From Sulfitobacter sp. D7 (GTDB lineage Bacteria; Pseudomonadota; Alphaproteobacteria; Rhodobacterales; Rhodobacteraceae), in contig NZ_CP020694.1 of the NCBI RefSeq assembly GCF_003611275.1, forward strand, positions 2,356,001 to 2,420,000: DNA of 64,000 nt, given 5' to 3'. This document shows positions 42,659-52,578 of the stretch, one piece after another (the first letter of the stretch is position 1; every line of letters starts with the position of its first letter). The notes under the pieces were generated by a model. The model was not told the origin of the DNA and ran no database searches. It saw only the letters and a program-made list of their open reading frames with translations. A program made the translations under genes and the position numbers.

Positions 42659-44371
42659 TTAGATTTCGTCAGAAAAATGCTTCATCACCAGCCGGATCGG
42701 GTTCGGCGCCGCCTGCCCCAACCCGCAGATTGAGGCATCAACCATCGCGGTCGACAACTCCTCCAGCAGCCCTTGATCCCAGCGGTCTTCTTGCATCAGC
42801 TTGACCGCCTTTTCGCAGCCCACCCGGCAGGGCGTGCATTGGCCACAGCTTTCATCCTCGAAAAACCGCAGCATGTTGAGCGCGGCCGCGCGGGCGCTGT
42901 CATGTTCCGAGAGGACAACCACCGCCGCCGAGCCAATAAACGACCCATGCGGTTGCAGCGTGTCGAAATCGAGCGGCACGTCATCCATCGAAGCAGGCAA
43001 CAGGCCAGAGGACGGCCCGCCCGGCTGGTACGCCTTCAGCACATGCCCCTCGGCCATGCCCCCCGCCGCCGCGATGATATCGGTGATGGTCGACCCCGCA
43101 GGCAGCACATACATCCCCGGCTCCGCCACCCGCCCCGAGACCGAGTAGCTGCGCAGCCCCTTTCGACCATTCTTTTCGGTCGCGTTCAGCACCTGCGGCC
43201 CTTCGCGGCAGATGCGGGCGATCCAATGCAGTGTTTCCACGTTATGCACCAATGTCGGGCGGTCAAAGACCCCCACCTGCGCCACGTAAGGCGGGCGGTG
43301 GCGCGGCAGGCCGCGTTTGCCTTCGATGCTCTCAATCATGGCGCTTTCTTCGCCACAGATATAGGCGCCCGCGCCACGACGCACATCCACAAAACCGGGG
43401 GCGATTACGCCTGCATTCTCCAGCGCCGCAATCTCGCGCCGCAGAATTTCCAGCACCGCCGGGTATTCGTCACGCATGTAGAGAAAGACTTTTTCAGCCT
43501 CGACCGCCCATGCGGCGATCAACATACCTTCGAGGAAAAGATGTGGTGTACGCTCAAGATACCAGCGGTCCTTAAAGGTGCCCGGCTCGCCCTCGTCACC
43601 ATTCACCGCCAGATATCGCGGACCCGGATTGGCCCGCACGAATCCCCATTTCTTGCCCGAAGGGAAACCAGCCCCGCCAAGCCCGCGCAGTCCGGCTTCT
43701 AGCAGTTGTTCTTGAACCGCTTCCCAATCACCGCCCGCGCGCAGGTTCAACAGCGCCTCGTAACCACCTGTATTCTGGTAGCTTTGATAAGGCTCATAGT
43801 CCGGCAATTGGGCATGCGTGTTTTGTGCTGCAATCGCCGCCTGAACCTTTTCGGGCGTTGCGTGGTCGATATGATTGTGGCCCAGTTCCAGCACCGGCGC
43901 GGTGTCGCAGCGCCCCATGCAGGGCGCGCGCAGCACGCGGACCTCGGCAGGGTCCAGCCCCTCCTCCAGCGCCGATTTCAACGCCTGCGCCCCGGCGAGT
44001 TCGCAAGACAGCGAGTCGCAGACACGGATGGTCAACGCGGGCGGTGGGGTTTCGCCCTCTTTCACCACGTCGAAATGCGCGTAGAAACTTGCGACCTCAT
44101 AAACCTCGGCCATCGATAGGCGCATTTCTTCTGCCAAGGCACGCAGATGCGCGGCTGAGAGATGGCCAAAGCGGTCTTGGATCAAATGCAGAAACTCGAT
44201 CAGCAGGTCGCGGGCGCGCGGGCGGTCGCCCAACAGCGCGCGAACTTCCTCCCAAGGCTCGTCCTGCACCTGCCGCCCCTTAGGGTGATGCCGCCCCTTG
44301 CCCTTGCCGGATTTCCAGACGCCCTTTTGCGGTTCCTGCCCCGCCGCTTTACCGTGATCATCCAGCGCCAT
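42659..44371 (-). CDS. NuoE-NuoF fusion (formate-dehydrogenase-type diaphorase subunit)
   Basis: The 570-residue protein fuses a thioredoxin-like [2Fe-2S] NuoE/FdsG part (about 40-185; cysteines in CDSLSC and CMGRC) to a NuoF/FdsB part. The latter has GLRGLGGAGFPSGKKW, NADH/FMN loop VNGDEGEPGTFKDR, GAGAYICGEESAMIESIEGKRG, and the [4Fe-4S] cysteines CGQCTPCRVGC plus SICGLG. It would pass electrons between a dehydrogenase and NAD. No catalytic alpha subunit (fdhF/fdsA) adjoins it in the window. Fdh beta rather than complex I is inferred from the fusion. Confidence 0.88.
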   Translation of the reverse strand: MALDDHGKAAGQEPQKGVWKSGKGKGRHHPKGRQVQDEPWEEVRALLGDRPRARDLLIEFLHLIQDRFGHLSAAHLRALAEEMRLSMAEVYEVASFYAHFDVVKEGETPPPALTIRVCDSLSCELAGAQALKSALEEGLDPAEVRVLRAPCMGRCDTAPVLELGHNHIDHATPEKVQAAIAAQNTHAQLPDYEPYQSYQNTGGYEALLNLRAGGDWEAVQEQLLEAGLRGLGGAGFPSGKKWGFVRANPGPRYLAVNGDEGEPGTFKDRWYLERTPHLFLEGMLIAAWAVEAEKVFLYMRDEYPAVLEILRREIAALENAGVIAPGFVDVRRGAGAYICGEESAMIESIEGKRGLPRHRPPYVAQVGVFDRPTLVHNVETLHWIARICREGPQVLNATEKNGRKGLRSYSVSGRVAEPGMYVLPAGSTITDIIAAAGGMAEGHVLKAYQPGGPSSGLLPASMDDVPLDFDTLQPHGSFIGSAAVVVLSEHDSARAAALNMLRFFEDESCGQCTPCRVGCEKAVKLMQEDRWDQGLLEELSTAMVDASICGLGQAAPNPIRLVMKHFSDEI

Positions 44372-44532
44372 GTCGCTTCCCCCCGCCTTGCTTTCAGCAG
44401 TCGTAGCAAATCAAGGCACAGCCCGGCGATCAAAAAGCGACAATCGCGCGGGTGTTTGCGTTGTGCGCGGGCCGCGCGGCGGGCAGAATGGCCGGATGCG
44501 CCGCAAGGCGGGTCATGAGGAGGGGAAAACAC

Positions 44533-45534
44533 GTGCTGTGGTATGTGATCGCCAGTTTGACGCCAGCGGTGCTGATCGCCGCCGCCGCCCTTTGGGGCGG
44601 AGTTTGGCCCGTGCTGGCGCTGTTGTCGATCACGGTGCATGTGGCCTTCATGGACCGATTGGGCCGCGCGCTGAGCCTTTCCGACAGGTCCGGTCGGGGG
44701 CTGACACTGACATTGGCTGCCGCGCATTTCCTGCTGCTGCCGCTCGGGGTTTGGGCGATTGGCGGCGCGCCGCATCTTGAGGGGCTGGACCGTGCGCTGT
44801 TCTTTGCCGCCCTCGGTCTGTTTCTGGGTCAGATCAGCAATTCCAACGCGCATGAGTTGATCCACGCATCCCGCCGCCTGCCCCGACGGATCGGCACGGC
44901 GGTCTATATCTCTTTGCTGCACGGGCATCACGTCTCGGCCCATCTGCGGGTGCATCATCCCGCCGCCGCCACCCCCGCCGATCCCAATTCCGCGCCCAAG
45001 GGCATGGGGTTCTGGCGGTTTCTTCTCAGCGCAAGCTGGGGGGAGTTTCGCGCCGGGTGGCAGGCCGACAACGCGCAGCGGGCGCGCAAGACGGGGGCGA
45101 AGGGGCTGCACCCCTATGCAATCTACCTCGGCGGTGCAGCACTGGCCCTGCTCACCGCGCTACTTTTGAGCGACATTTCCGGGCTGTTGGCCTATCTTGG
45201 CCTTGCCGCCTATGCACAGATGCAACTGCTGCTGTCGGACTATGTGCAGCACTATGGCTTGCGGCGGCAGCAACGCCCCGATGGCCGGTTCGAGCCGATC
45301 GGCCCGCAACACAGCTGGAACGCCCCGAAATGGTATTCCGCGGCCATGATGCTGAACGCGCCGCGCCATTCGGACCACCACATGCGCCCCGCACGCGCCT
45401 TTCCGGCGCTGGAAGTGACCGAAGAGATGCCGAAACTGCCCTATTCCCTGCCCATCATGGCGGTGATCGCCCTTGTGCCACCGCTCTGGCGTCGGGTGAT
45501 GGACCGCCGCGTGGCGCGGTGGCGCCGCGGCTGA
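44533..45534 (+). CDS. AlkB-like membrane di-iron hydroxylase (alkane 1-monooxygenase family)
   Basis: The 333-residue protein has about six membrane helices and the His boxes NAHELIHAS, HGHHVSAHLRVHHPAAATPADP and PRHSDHHMRPARAF, the pattern of alkane monooxygenase/fatty-acid desaturase-type di-iron enzymes. I start at GTG 44533 because an AGGAGGGG ribosome site ends eight bases before it; starting at ATG 44515 would put this site inside the coding region. No rubredoxin or alkane regulator adjoins it, so its substrate (alkyl chain or lipid) is open. Confidence 0.82.
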   Translation: MLWYVIASLTPAVLIAAAALWGGVWPVLALLSITVHVAFMDRLGRALSLSDRSGRGLTLTLAAAHFLLLPLGVWAIGGAPHLEGLDRALFFAALGLFLGQISNSNAHELIHASRRLPRRIGTAVYISLLHGHHVSAHLRVHHPAAATPADPNSAPKGMGFWRFLLSASWGEFRAGWQADNAQRARKTGAKGLHPYAIYLGGAALALLTALLLSDISGLLAYLGLAAYAQMQLLLSDYVQHYGLRRQQRPDGRFEPIGPQHSWNAPKWYSAAMMLNAPRHSDHHMRPARAFPALEVTEEMPKLPYSLPIMAVIALVPPLWRRVMDRRVARWRRG

Positions 45535-45575
45535 TCCCACTGGCGCGGGGCGTGGGCTTCTGGCAGGCTGTTGGG

Positions 45576-45965
45576 ATGAGACATACCCTCGCCCTGATCT
45601 GCGCCCTCCTGCCCCTGCCCGCCTTGGCCGAGATGTCAGCGGCGGAGTTCGAGGCTTATACGCAGGGCAAAACGCTCTACTACGGCCAGTCCGGCGCGCC
45701 CTATGGGGCCGAGGTCTATCACGAGGATCGCCGCGTGCAGTGGTCCTTTCTTGATGGCCGCTGCAAGGAGGGGCGCTGGTATGAGGCCGAGGGGCTGATC
45801 TGTTTCGTCTACGAAGACGACCCCACCCCGCAATGCTGGAGCTTCACCGAAAGCCCATCCGGGCTGGTCGCCCGGTTCGAGAATGACCCAACCCAAACCG
45901 AGCTTTACGAGGCGCAGGAGCAGAATGACCCTCTGCTCTGTCTCGGGCCCGAAGTCGGGGTCTGA
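45576..45965 (+). CDS. Small secreted protein, function unknown
   Basis: The 129-residue protein starts with a signal peptide (MRHTLALICALLPLPALAEM). The mature part has four cysteines (GRCKEG, LICFVY, PQCWSF, LLCLG), likely two disulfides. The repeated aromatic patterns (YYGQSGAPYGAEVYHEDRRVQWSF) resemble small periplasmic proteins of Rhodobacterales that I cannot name. It lies 41 bases after the AlkB-like gene, same strand, and converges with xseA. Confidence 0.7.
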   Translation: MRHTLALICALLPLPALAEMSAAEFEAYTQGKTLYYGQSGAPYGAEVYHEDRRVQWSFLDGRCKEGRWYEAEGLICFVYEDDPTPQCWSFTESPSGLVARFENDPTQTELYEAQEQNDPLLCLGPEVGV

Positions 45966-45971
45966 CCGGCC

Positions 45972-47534
45972 TTAGCTTTCGCCTTTGACAGCCAGCCGAC
46001 CATCCGCAAATTCGATCTCCAACCGGGCGGCGTTCTTTGCGGCCTCGGCGCTGGTCACCACATCGCCATCGCCACGCACCACGGCGAAACCGCGGGCGAG
46101 CGTTTCGCGGTAGCCAAGCGTGCCAAGGGTGCGGCCCAAAGCGTCGATCTGGCGGCGACGGCGGTCTTGATCCGCGCGGCCTGCGCGCGCCAACCGGGCG
46201 ACCACCTCATTCAATCGCTGGTCTTGGCGGGAAAGGTCGCGGAGCAGCACCTCTGGGCGGAAAGTCTGCGTACGGTCGAGCAGCCGTTCACGACGACGCA
46301 GGATCTGCCGCTGCAACACCTCGGGGTGAAACCGGTCGATCCTTGTCCCGAGCCGTTCACGCTGCCCTGCCAAGTTGCGTTGCCATGCGGGGTCGAGCCT
46401 TGCCGATAGCTGGGCCAGCCGCTGACGATCAGCCTCCAACTGGCGGCGCAGGGTGCCGGGACGCAGGGCACCGGACATATCGGCCAGTTTCACGCGGCGG
46501 CCTTGGACGCCTGCGATCAGCGCGGGGGCCAGTTTCTCTCCACCCCGGTCGAGCCTTTGGCGCGGCCCTTCCAGCAAGGTCTCGGCACGCGGCAAGGCCC
46601 GCGCCAGATCCCGCATCCGCTGGCCGCGCCGGGTCAGCCCTTGGCTCAGCGCCTGACGCATCCTTGCGCCCTGCCCTTCGAGCCATGCTGCCAGTTCATG
46701 CCGCACGGGCACCGCCAACTCCGCCGCTGCGGTCGGCGTCGGCGCGCGTTTGTCAGAAACGAAGTCGATCAGCGTCGTGTCTGTCTCATGCCCCACGGCA
46801 GAGATCAGCGGGATCTCCGATGCTGCCGCCGCACGCGCGACGCTTTCCTCGTTAAAGCCCCAAAGGTCTTCGACAGACCCACCACCCCGCGCCACGATCA
46901 ACAAATCGGGCCGCGGCAATGCGCCACCGGGGGTCAGCCGGTTGAACCCTTCAATGGCGCGCACCACCTCGGGCGCGCATTTCGCGCCCTGTACGGCAAC
47001 CGGCCAGATCAGCACCTTGCGCGGGAAACGGTCGCGCAGCCGGTGCAGAATGTCACGGATCACCGCCCCCGAGGGCGAGGTCACGACGCCAATGATCTCG
47101 GGCAGATAGGGCAGCGGGCGTTTGCGTTCGGGGGCAAAAAGCCCCTCCGCCGCCAACGCCGCTTTGCGTTTCTCCAAGAGCGCCATCAGCGCGCCCATGC
47201 CCGCCGGTTTGATATCCTCGATGACGATCTGGTATTTCGATTGGCCGCCAAAGGTGGTGATCCGTCCGGTGGCGATCACCTCCATCCCCTCTTCGGGCTG
47301 GGTCTCGAGCCGCGCGGTGACGCCTTTCCAGATCACGCCGGAGATCACCGAACGGTCGTCCTTGAGGTCAAGATAGACATGCCCCGAACGCGGGCGGCTC
47401 ACGCGGCCCACCTCACCCCGAATCCGGACATGGGCAAACTCACCCTCAATCACCCGCTTGATCGCACCAGAAAGCTCGGTGACGGTAAATTCGGGGCTGT
47501 TTGCACCGGGGGCGGGGTCGTCGAACAGATCCAT
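45972..47534 (-). CDS. xseA: Exodeoxyribonuclease VII large subunit
   Basis: The 520-residue subunit digests single-stranded DNA ends with XseB. The OB-fold N-terminus has FTVTELSGAIKRVIEGEFAHVRIRGEV; the nuclease part has GVVTSPSGAVIRDILHRLRDRFP, LLIVARGGGSVEDLWGFNEE and AVGHETDTTLIDFVSDKRAPTPTAAAE. A long coiled-coil tail follows, ending in the RGFAVVRG beta segment. ATG 47534 (MDLFDDPAPG) is used. It is divergent from purD over 70 bases; xseB is not here. Confidence 0.96.
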   Translation of the reverse strand: MDLFDDPAPGANSPEFTVTELSGAIKRVIEGEFAHVRIRGEVGRVSRPRSGHVYLDLKDDRSVISGVIWKGVTARLETQPEEGMEVIATGRITTFGGQSKYQIVIEDIKPAGMGALMALLEKRKAALAAEGLFAPERKRPLPYLPEIIGVVTSPSGAVIRDILHRLRDRFPRKVLIWPVAVQGAKCAPEVVRAIEGFNRLTPGGALPRPDLLIVARGGGSVEDLWGFNEESVARAAAASEIPLISAVGHETDTTLIDFVSDKRAPTPTAAAELAVPVRHELAAWLEGQGARMRQALSQGLTRRGQRMRDLARALPRAETLLEGPRQRLDRGGEKLAPALIAGVQGRRVKLADMSGALRPGTLRRQLEADRQRLAQLSARLDPAWQRNLAGQRERLGTRIDRFHPEVLQRQILRRRERLLDRTQTFRPEVLLRDLSRQDQRLNEVVARLARAGRADQDRRRRQIDALGRTLGTLGYRETLARGFAVVRGDGDVVTSAEAAKNAARLEIEFADGRLAVKGES

Positions 47535-47604
47535 CTGGGCACCTTGTGTCTGTGGGCACCCCAGCTTAGAACGCGGAGCAACGAAGTCCAAGGGAGTGCG
47601 CGGC

Positions 47605-48870
47605 ATGAATATCCTGATCCTCGGCAGCGGAGGCCGCGAACATTCACTCGCTTGGGCGGTGATGCAGAACCCCAAATGCGACAAGCTGATCGTGGCACCA
47701 GGCAATGCGGGCATCGAGGCCATCGCGCAATGCGCCAAGCTCGACATCATGGACGGCGCGGCAGTGGTGGCCTTCTGCGAGGGCAATAACATCGACTTCG
47801 TCATCATCGGCCCCGAAGCGCCCTTGGCCGCGGGTGTGGGCGATGACCTGCGCGCGGCGGGTTTCGACGTGTTCGGTCCCTCCAAAGCGGCGGCGGCGCT
47901 AGAAGCCTCCAAAGCCTTTACCAAGGAAATCTGCGACGCCTGCAATGCGCCTACAGCGGCTTATGGCCATTTCACCGACGCCGCCAGCGCCCGCGCCTAT
48001 GTGGAAAAGCAAGGCGCGCCGATCGTCATCAAGGCCGACGGTCTGGCGGCGGGCAAGGGTGTCATCATTGCCATGACGGATGCCGAAGCCCTCGCCGCCG
48101 TAAATGAGATGTTTGACGGTGCCTTTGGCGACGCGGGCACGGAAGTCGTGATCGAAGAGTTCATGGAAGGCGAAGAGGCGTCCTTCTTCGTGCTTTGTGA
48201 TGGGGAGACCGTGCTGCCCATCGGAACGGCCCAAGACCACAAGCGCGTCGGCGACGGCGACAGCGGGCCCAACACCGGCGGCATGGGCGCCTATTCCCCC
48301 GCCCCGGTGCTGAGCGATGCGATTGCCGAACGCGCGCTAAATGAAATCATCCGCCCCTGCATGGCCGAGATGGCGAAACGCGGGATGCCCTATCAAGGCG
48401 TGCTTTATGCCGGGTTGATGATCAAAGACGGCCAGCCGCGTCTGGTGGAATACAACGTGCGCTTTGGCGATCCTGAATGCCAAGTGCTGATGATGCGCCT
48501 TGGTGCGCAGGCCTTTGATCTGATGCAGGCCACGGCCAAGGGGTCTTTGGCCGAGATGCAGGTCAACTGGGCCGAAGACCACGCGCTGACCGTGGTGATG
48601 GCGGCGAATGGCTATCCCGGCGCCTATGAAAAGGGCAGTGAGATCAAGGGGCTGAAAGACCTGCCCGAAGACAGCGCCAATATGGTGTTCCACGCGGGCA
48701 CCGTGGCGCAAGACGGGGCGATCTTGGCAAACGGCGGCCGCGTGCTGAACGTCACCGCGCGGGGCACCACGCTGGCCGAGGCGCAAGAGCGTGCCTATGC
48801 GATGGTCGACGGGATCAATTGGCCAGAAGGCTTCTGCCGCCGCGACATCGGCTGGCGCGCGCTGAGCTAA
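47605..48870 (+). CDS. purD: Phosphoribosylamine-glycine ligase
   Basis: The 421-residue ATP-grasp enzyme makes glycinamide ribonucleotide in purine synthesis. It has the family start MNILILGSGGREHSLAW, the IGPEAPLAAG segment, the ATP-grasp region VIKADGLAAGKGVIIA and VVIEEFMEGEEASFFVLCDGE, HKRVGDGDSGPNTGGMGAYSP, and the metal end EYNVRFGDPECQV. Length is normal. ATG 47605 follows GGGAG; the longer frame overlaps xseA. Confidence 0.97.
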   Translation: MNILILGSGGREHSLAWAVMQNPKCDKLIVAPGNAGIEAIAQCAKLDIMDGAAVVAFCEGNNIDFVIIGPEAPLAAGVGDDLRAAGFDVFGPSKAAAALEASKAFTKEICDACNAPTAAYGHFTDAASARAYVEKQGAPIVIKADGLAAGKGVIIAMTDAEALAAVNEMFDGAFGDAGTEVVIEEFMEGEEASFFVLCDGETVLPIGTAQDHKRVGDGDSGPNTGGMGAYSPAPVLSDAIAERALNEIIRPCMAEMAKRGMPYQGVLYAGLMIKDGQPRLVEYNVRFGDPECQVLMMRLGAQAFDLMQATAKGSLAEMQVNWAEDHALTVVMAANGYPGAYEKGSEIKGLKDLPEDSANMVFHAGTVAQDGAILANGGRVLNVTARGTTLAEAQERAYAMVDGINWPEGFCRRDIGWRALS

Positions 48871-48900
48871 CAGGCGGCGGCTTAGGCCGCCCCAGCACCC

Positions 48901-49595
48901 TCACTCACAGGCAAGTGCCGCGGCAAAGCTGTCGGCCCCCGCGAAGGGGCCGATGTCGCGACGCGCAAGCTGCCCGTCCTTCAGGGTCACCCCGACCACG
49001 CGCTGCCAATCGGCATCCGCCAGCACCATCTCTGGCCCGGCACCGCAATCGCGCAGACCGCCCGAGATGAAGGACTCTCCGATTCGATGGTTGGTCAGCC
49101 CCGGCATCTGAGCCACCTCGCTCAGGTCCCCATCCGCAAAACGCCAGACCCGCAGCACCCGCGCCAGATGCGGGCGGTCGACATAGGCGATCTCAACCGC
49201 GCCGTCACCGTCGAGATCAGCGGCGCCTATGGGGGCAAGCCATCGGTTGCTTTGGCCGATATGCGGGGTCTCAGCAATCTTGCCCTCGGGGCTGTAGATC
49301 GCCAGCGCCGCGCCGCGGTTCACGTCGGTCTCAATCACCAGCACTTCGGGCGCGCCATCGCCGGTTACATCGACCAGCCGCGGGGCGATATCTTCGAAAA
49401 CATGGTCGCGGGGCAGAACGAAACGCCGCGCGCTCCCGTCTGCCAAAGAGACCTGTAGCCCGCCCCATTCCAGCGCGTCGCCCAGAATGCCATGGGCGTA
49501 GCGCCCGGTGGGCGAGATATAGCGCGCGGCGGTGATCGTCTCCGCCGCCGCGCTGGTTGCGATCAGCGCAAGCAAGGCCGCGCCGACCGCCCGCA

Positions 49596-49596
<1 letters not shown>
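48901..49596 (-). CDS. Secreted FG-GAP/VCBS-repeat protein
   Basis: The 231-residue protein has a signal peptide (to about residue 19, ATSAAAE) and at least two calcium-binding VCBS-like motifs, DVTGDGAPEVLVIETD and DLDGDGAVEIAYVD, consistent with a small beta-propeller in the periplasm. The start codon shares one base with the ferredoxin stop codon (TGATG), so the two are translation-coupled. No specific function can be assigned. Confidence 0.75.
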
Positions 49597-50647
<1,051 letters not shown>

Positions 50648-50655
50648 ACCCCCAA

Positions 50656-50681
50656 CGAAAAAGGGCGCCCGGAGGCGCCCT
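50656..50681 (-). terminator. Rho-independent terminator of degP
   Basis: AGGGCGCC (50662-50669) pairs with GGCGCCCT (50674-50681) around CGGA. On the minus strand the stem is followed by TTTTTCGTT, so it ends transcription of degP, 20 bases after its stop codon. Confidence 0.85.
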
Positions 50682-50701
50682 CTCCAAACCACGGTAGCGG
50701 A

Positions 50702-52189
50702 TCACTCCGCCAGCGACAGCGCGACAAATCGCGGGTCGCCGCCACGGCGCACCAGCAGCAGCAGAGACTTGCGGCCAGCCTCTTTCGCGGCGGCGATCCG
50801 CGCTTCCAGATCAGCGATGCTCGTCACCTGTTCCTGCCCCGCTTCGGTGATGATGTCACCCATGCGCAGGCCCTTCTCAAAGGCCTCCGACGTTTGATCC
50901 ACATCCGTCACGGCAAGACCGCTCATATCGTCATCGGCCCCCAGTTCGGCGCGCAGATCGTCGGTCAACGGCATCAGGGTCAGGCCCATCAGCATGGTCG
51001 ACTGCGGCTCTGCCTCGGTGCCGTCATCGGCGTTTTCGTCCATTGCCGCAGGAACCGCGCCATCCGCATCTTCGCGGCGGCCCAGCACAACTTTGATGGT
51101 CTGGGTCTTGCCATCGCGCAGCACGGTCACGCGGACCGTCGCGCCCACGGGGCTGTTGCCCACCTGACGCACCAGACCGCGGGTATCGACGACTTCGACG
51201 CCATCAAAGGACTTGATTACGTCACCGGTCTTGAGCCCTGCTTCCCTCGCCGGGCCTTCCGGCACGTCTGTGATCAAGGCCCCAACGGCTTTCTTGAGGC
51301 CCATGGCGTCGGCTACATCGTCGGTCACGTCCTGAATGCGCACACCCAGCCAGCCGCGGCGGGTCTCACCGAATTCCTGCAACTGGTCGATCACGCGGGT
51401 GACCACATTCGAGGCCATCGAAAAGCCGATCCCGATGGAGCCGCCATTGGGCGACAGGATCGCGGTGTTCACGCCGATCACCTCGCCATCCATATTGAAC
51501 AGCGGCCCGCCCGAGTTGCCCCGGTTGATCGCAGCATCAGTCTGAATGTAGTCGTCATAGGTGCCCGAGAGCGCCCGGTTGCGGGCCGAGACAATACCCG
51601 CAGAGACCGAAAAGCCCTGCCCCAGCGGGTTGCCCATGGCGATCACCCAGTCCCCGACACGCGCGGCATTGCTGTCGCCGAAAGAGACGAAGGGCAACGG
51701 CTGGCTGGCTTCGACCTTCAGCAGCGCAATGTCGGTCTTGGGGTCGGTGCCGATCACCTTGGCGACCAGTTCCTCGCCCGAGAAAAATTCGATCGTGATC
51801 TCATCGGCACTTTCGATCACGTGGTTGTTGGTCACCACATAGCCATCTTCGGAAATCACAAAGCCCGAGCCAAGCGCCGAGGAACGGCGCGGGCGGTTGC
51901 CCTCGCCGTCGTTGTTGCGGTCCTGAAACTCGCGGAAAAAGTCTTCGAAAGGCGAGCCTTCGGGAACGATGCCCTGCGGCCCGGTGCGGCCCTCAACCGT
52001 GGTCGATGTGGTGATATTCACCACCGAGGGGCTGATCTTTTCCGCGAGCGGGGCGAGGCTTTCAGGTTTGGCCAGCGCCATGCTGGCTTGCAGGATCAAG
52101 AGGGTCAGCGCCATCACCCCCATTGCCATCGCTCGCATCCATTGGGTGTGTTGTGCTGTTTTGGACAGGGAAACCGCCTTGGCCTGCAT
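50702..52189 (-). CDS. degP: Do-family serine endopeptidase DegP/HtrA
   Basis: The 495-residue periplasmic protease-chaperone has a signal peptide (to about 40, ASMALA), the triad His123 (VVTNNHV), Asp153 (KTDIALL) and Ser226 (RGNSGGP), and two PDZ domains (about 285-375 and 410-490). The acidic linker ADGAVPAAMDENADDGTEAE separates them. It is the first gene of the minus-strand set degP-DUF2065-hflC-hflK in the reverse order of coordinates, that is, transcribed last; degP lies 194 bases after DUF2065. It handles misfolded envelope proteins. Confidence 0.97.
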   Translation of the reverse strand: MQAKAVSLSKTAQHTQWMRAMAMGVMALTLLILQASMALAKPESLAPLAEKISPSVVNITTSTTVEGRTGPQGIVPEGSPFEDFFREFQDRNNDGEGNRPRRSSALGSGFVISEDGYVVTNNHVIESADEITIEFFSGEELVAKVIGTDPKTDIALLKVEASQPLPFVSFGDSNAARVGDWVIAMGNPLGQGFSVSAGIVSARNRALSGTYDDYIQTDAAINRGNSGGPLFNMDGEVIGVNTAILSPNGGSIGIGFSMASNVVTRVIDQLQEFGETRRGWLGVRIQDVTDDVADAMGLKKAVGALITDVPEGPAREAGLKTGDVIKSFDGVEVVDTRGLVRQVGNSPVGATVRVTVLRDGKTQTIKVVLGRREDADGAVPAAMDENADDGTEAEPQSTMLMGLTLMPLTDDLRAELGADDDMSGLAVTDVDQTSEAFEKGLRMGDIITEAGQEQVTSIADLEARIAAAKEAGRKSLLLLVRRGGDPRFVALSLAE

Positions 52190-52383
52190 TCATCGTCTCC
52201 TGATTGTTCCTGTTGTTACCAACGTGGGCAGAGTGCATTCCGAAAGGACGCGCTGCAACAGCAAAGATGGGGCCGATCACGGGCATTTCAACGGGCACGC
52301 GGCTGATGATTTATGGCCCGGGCCTCTGTGCCTTGGCAGAATGCGCGGCGAAACCGAACGTCCTTCGGCCCCTGATCCGGCCT

Positions 52384-52578
52384 TTAGACGCCCAATTGAA
52401 ACGCCAGCCAGACAAGTATCAATCCGGCGACCACCACCAGTGCGCCGAGTTGGCGCAGCGCCGCCTCAGGGATGCGGCGGAGCATTTCCAGCATCTGCTC
52501 CAAAAACGAAGGGGCCAGTGCGTACACCAGCCCCTCGAATATCAGAACCGACCCTAGAGCCAGTAGAACAAGGCTCAT
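52384..52578 (-). CDS. DUF2065 small membrane protein
   Basis: The 64-residue protein has two hydrophobic helices (about 2-24 and 43-62) with the family pattern LVLLALGSVLIFEGLVYALAPSF. DUF2065 genes sit next to hflC in many proteobacteria, here overlapping the hflC stop by four bases. Its role in the HflKC complex is unknown. Confidence 0.88.
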   Translation of the reverse strand: MSLVLLALGSVLIFEGLVYALAPSFLEQMLEMLRRIPEAALRQLGALVVVAGLILVWLAFQLGV

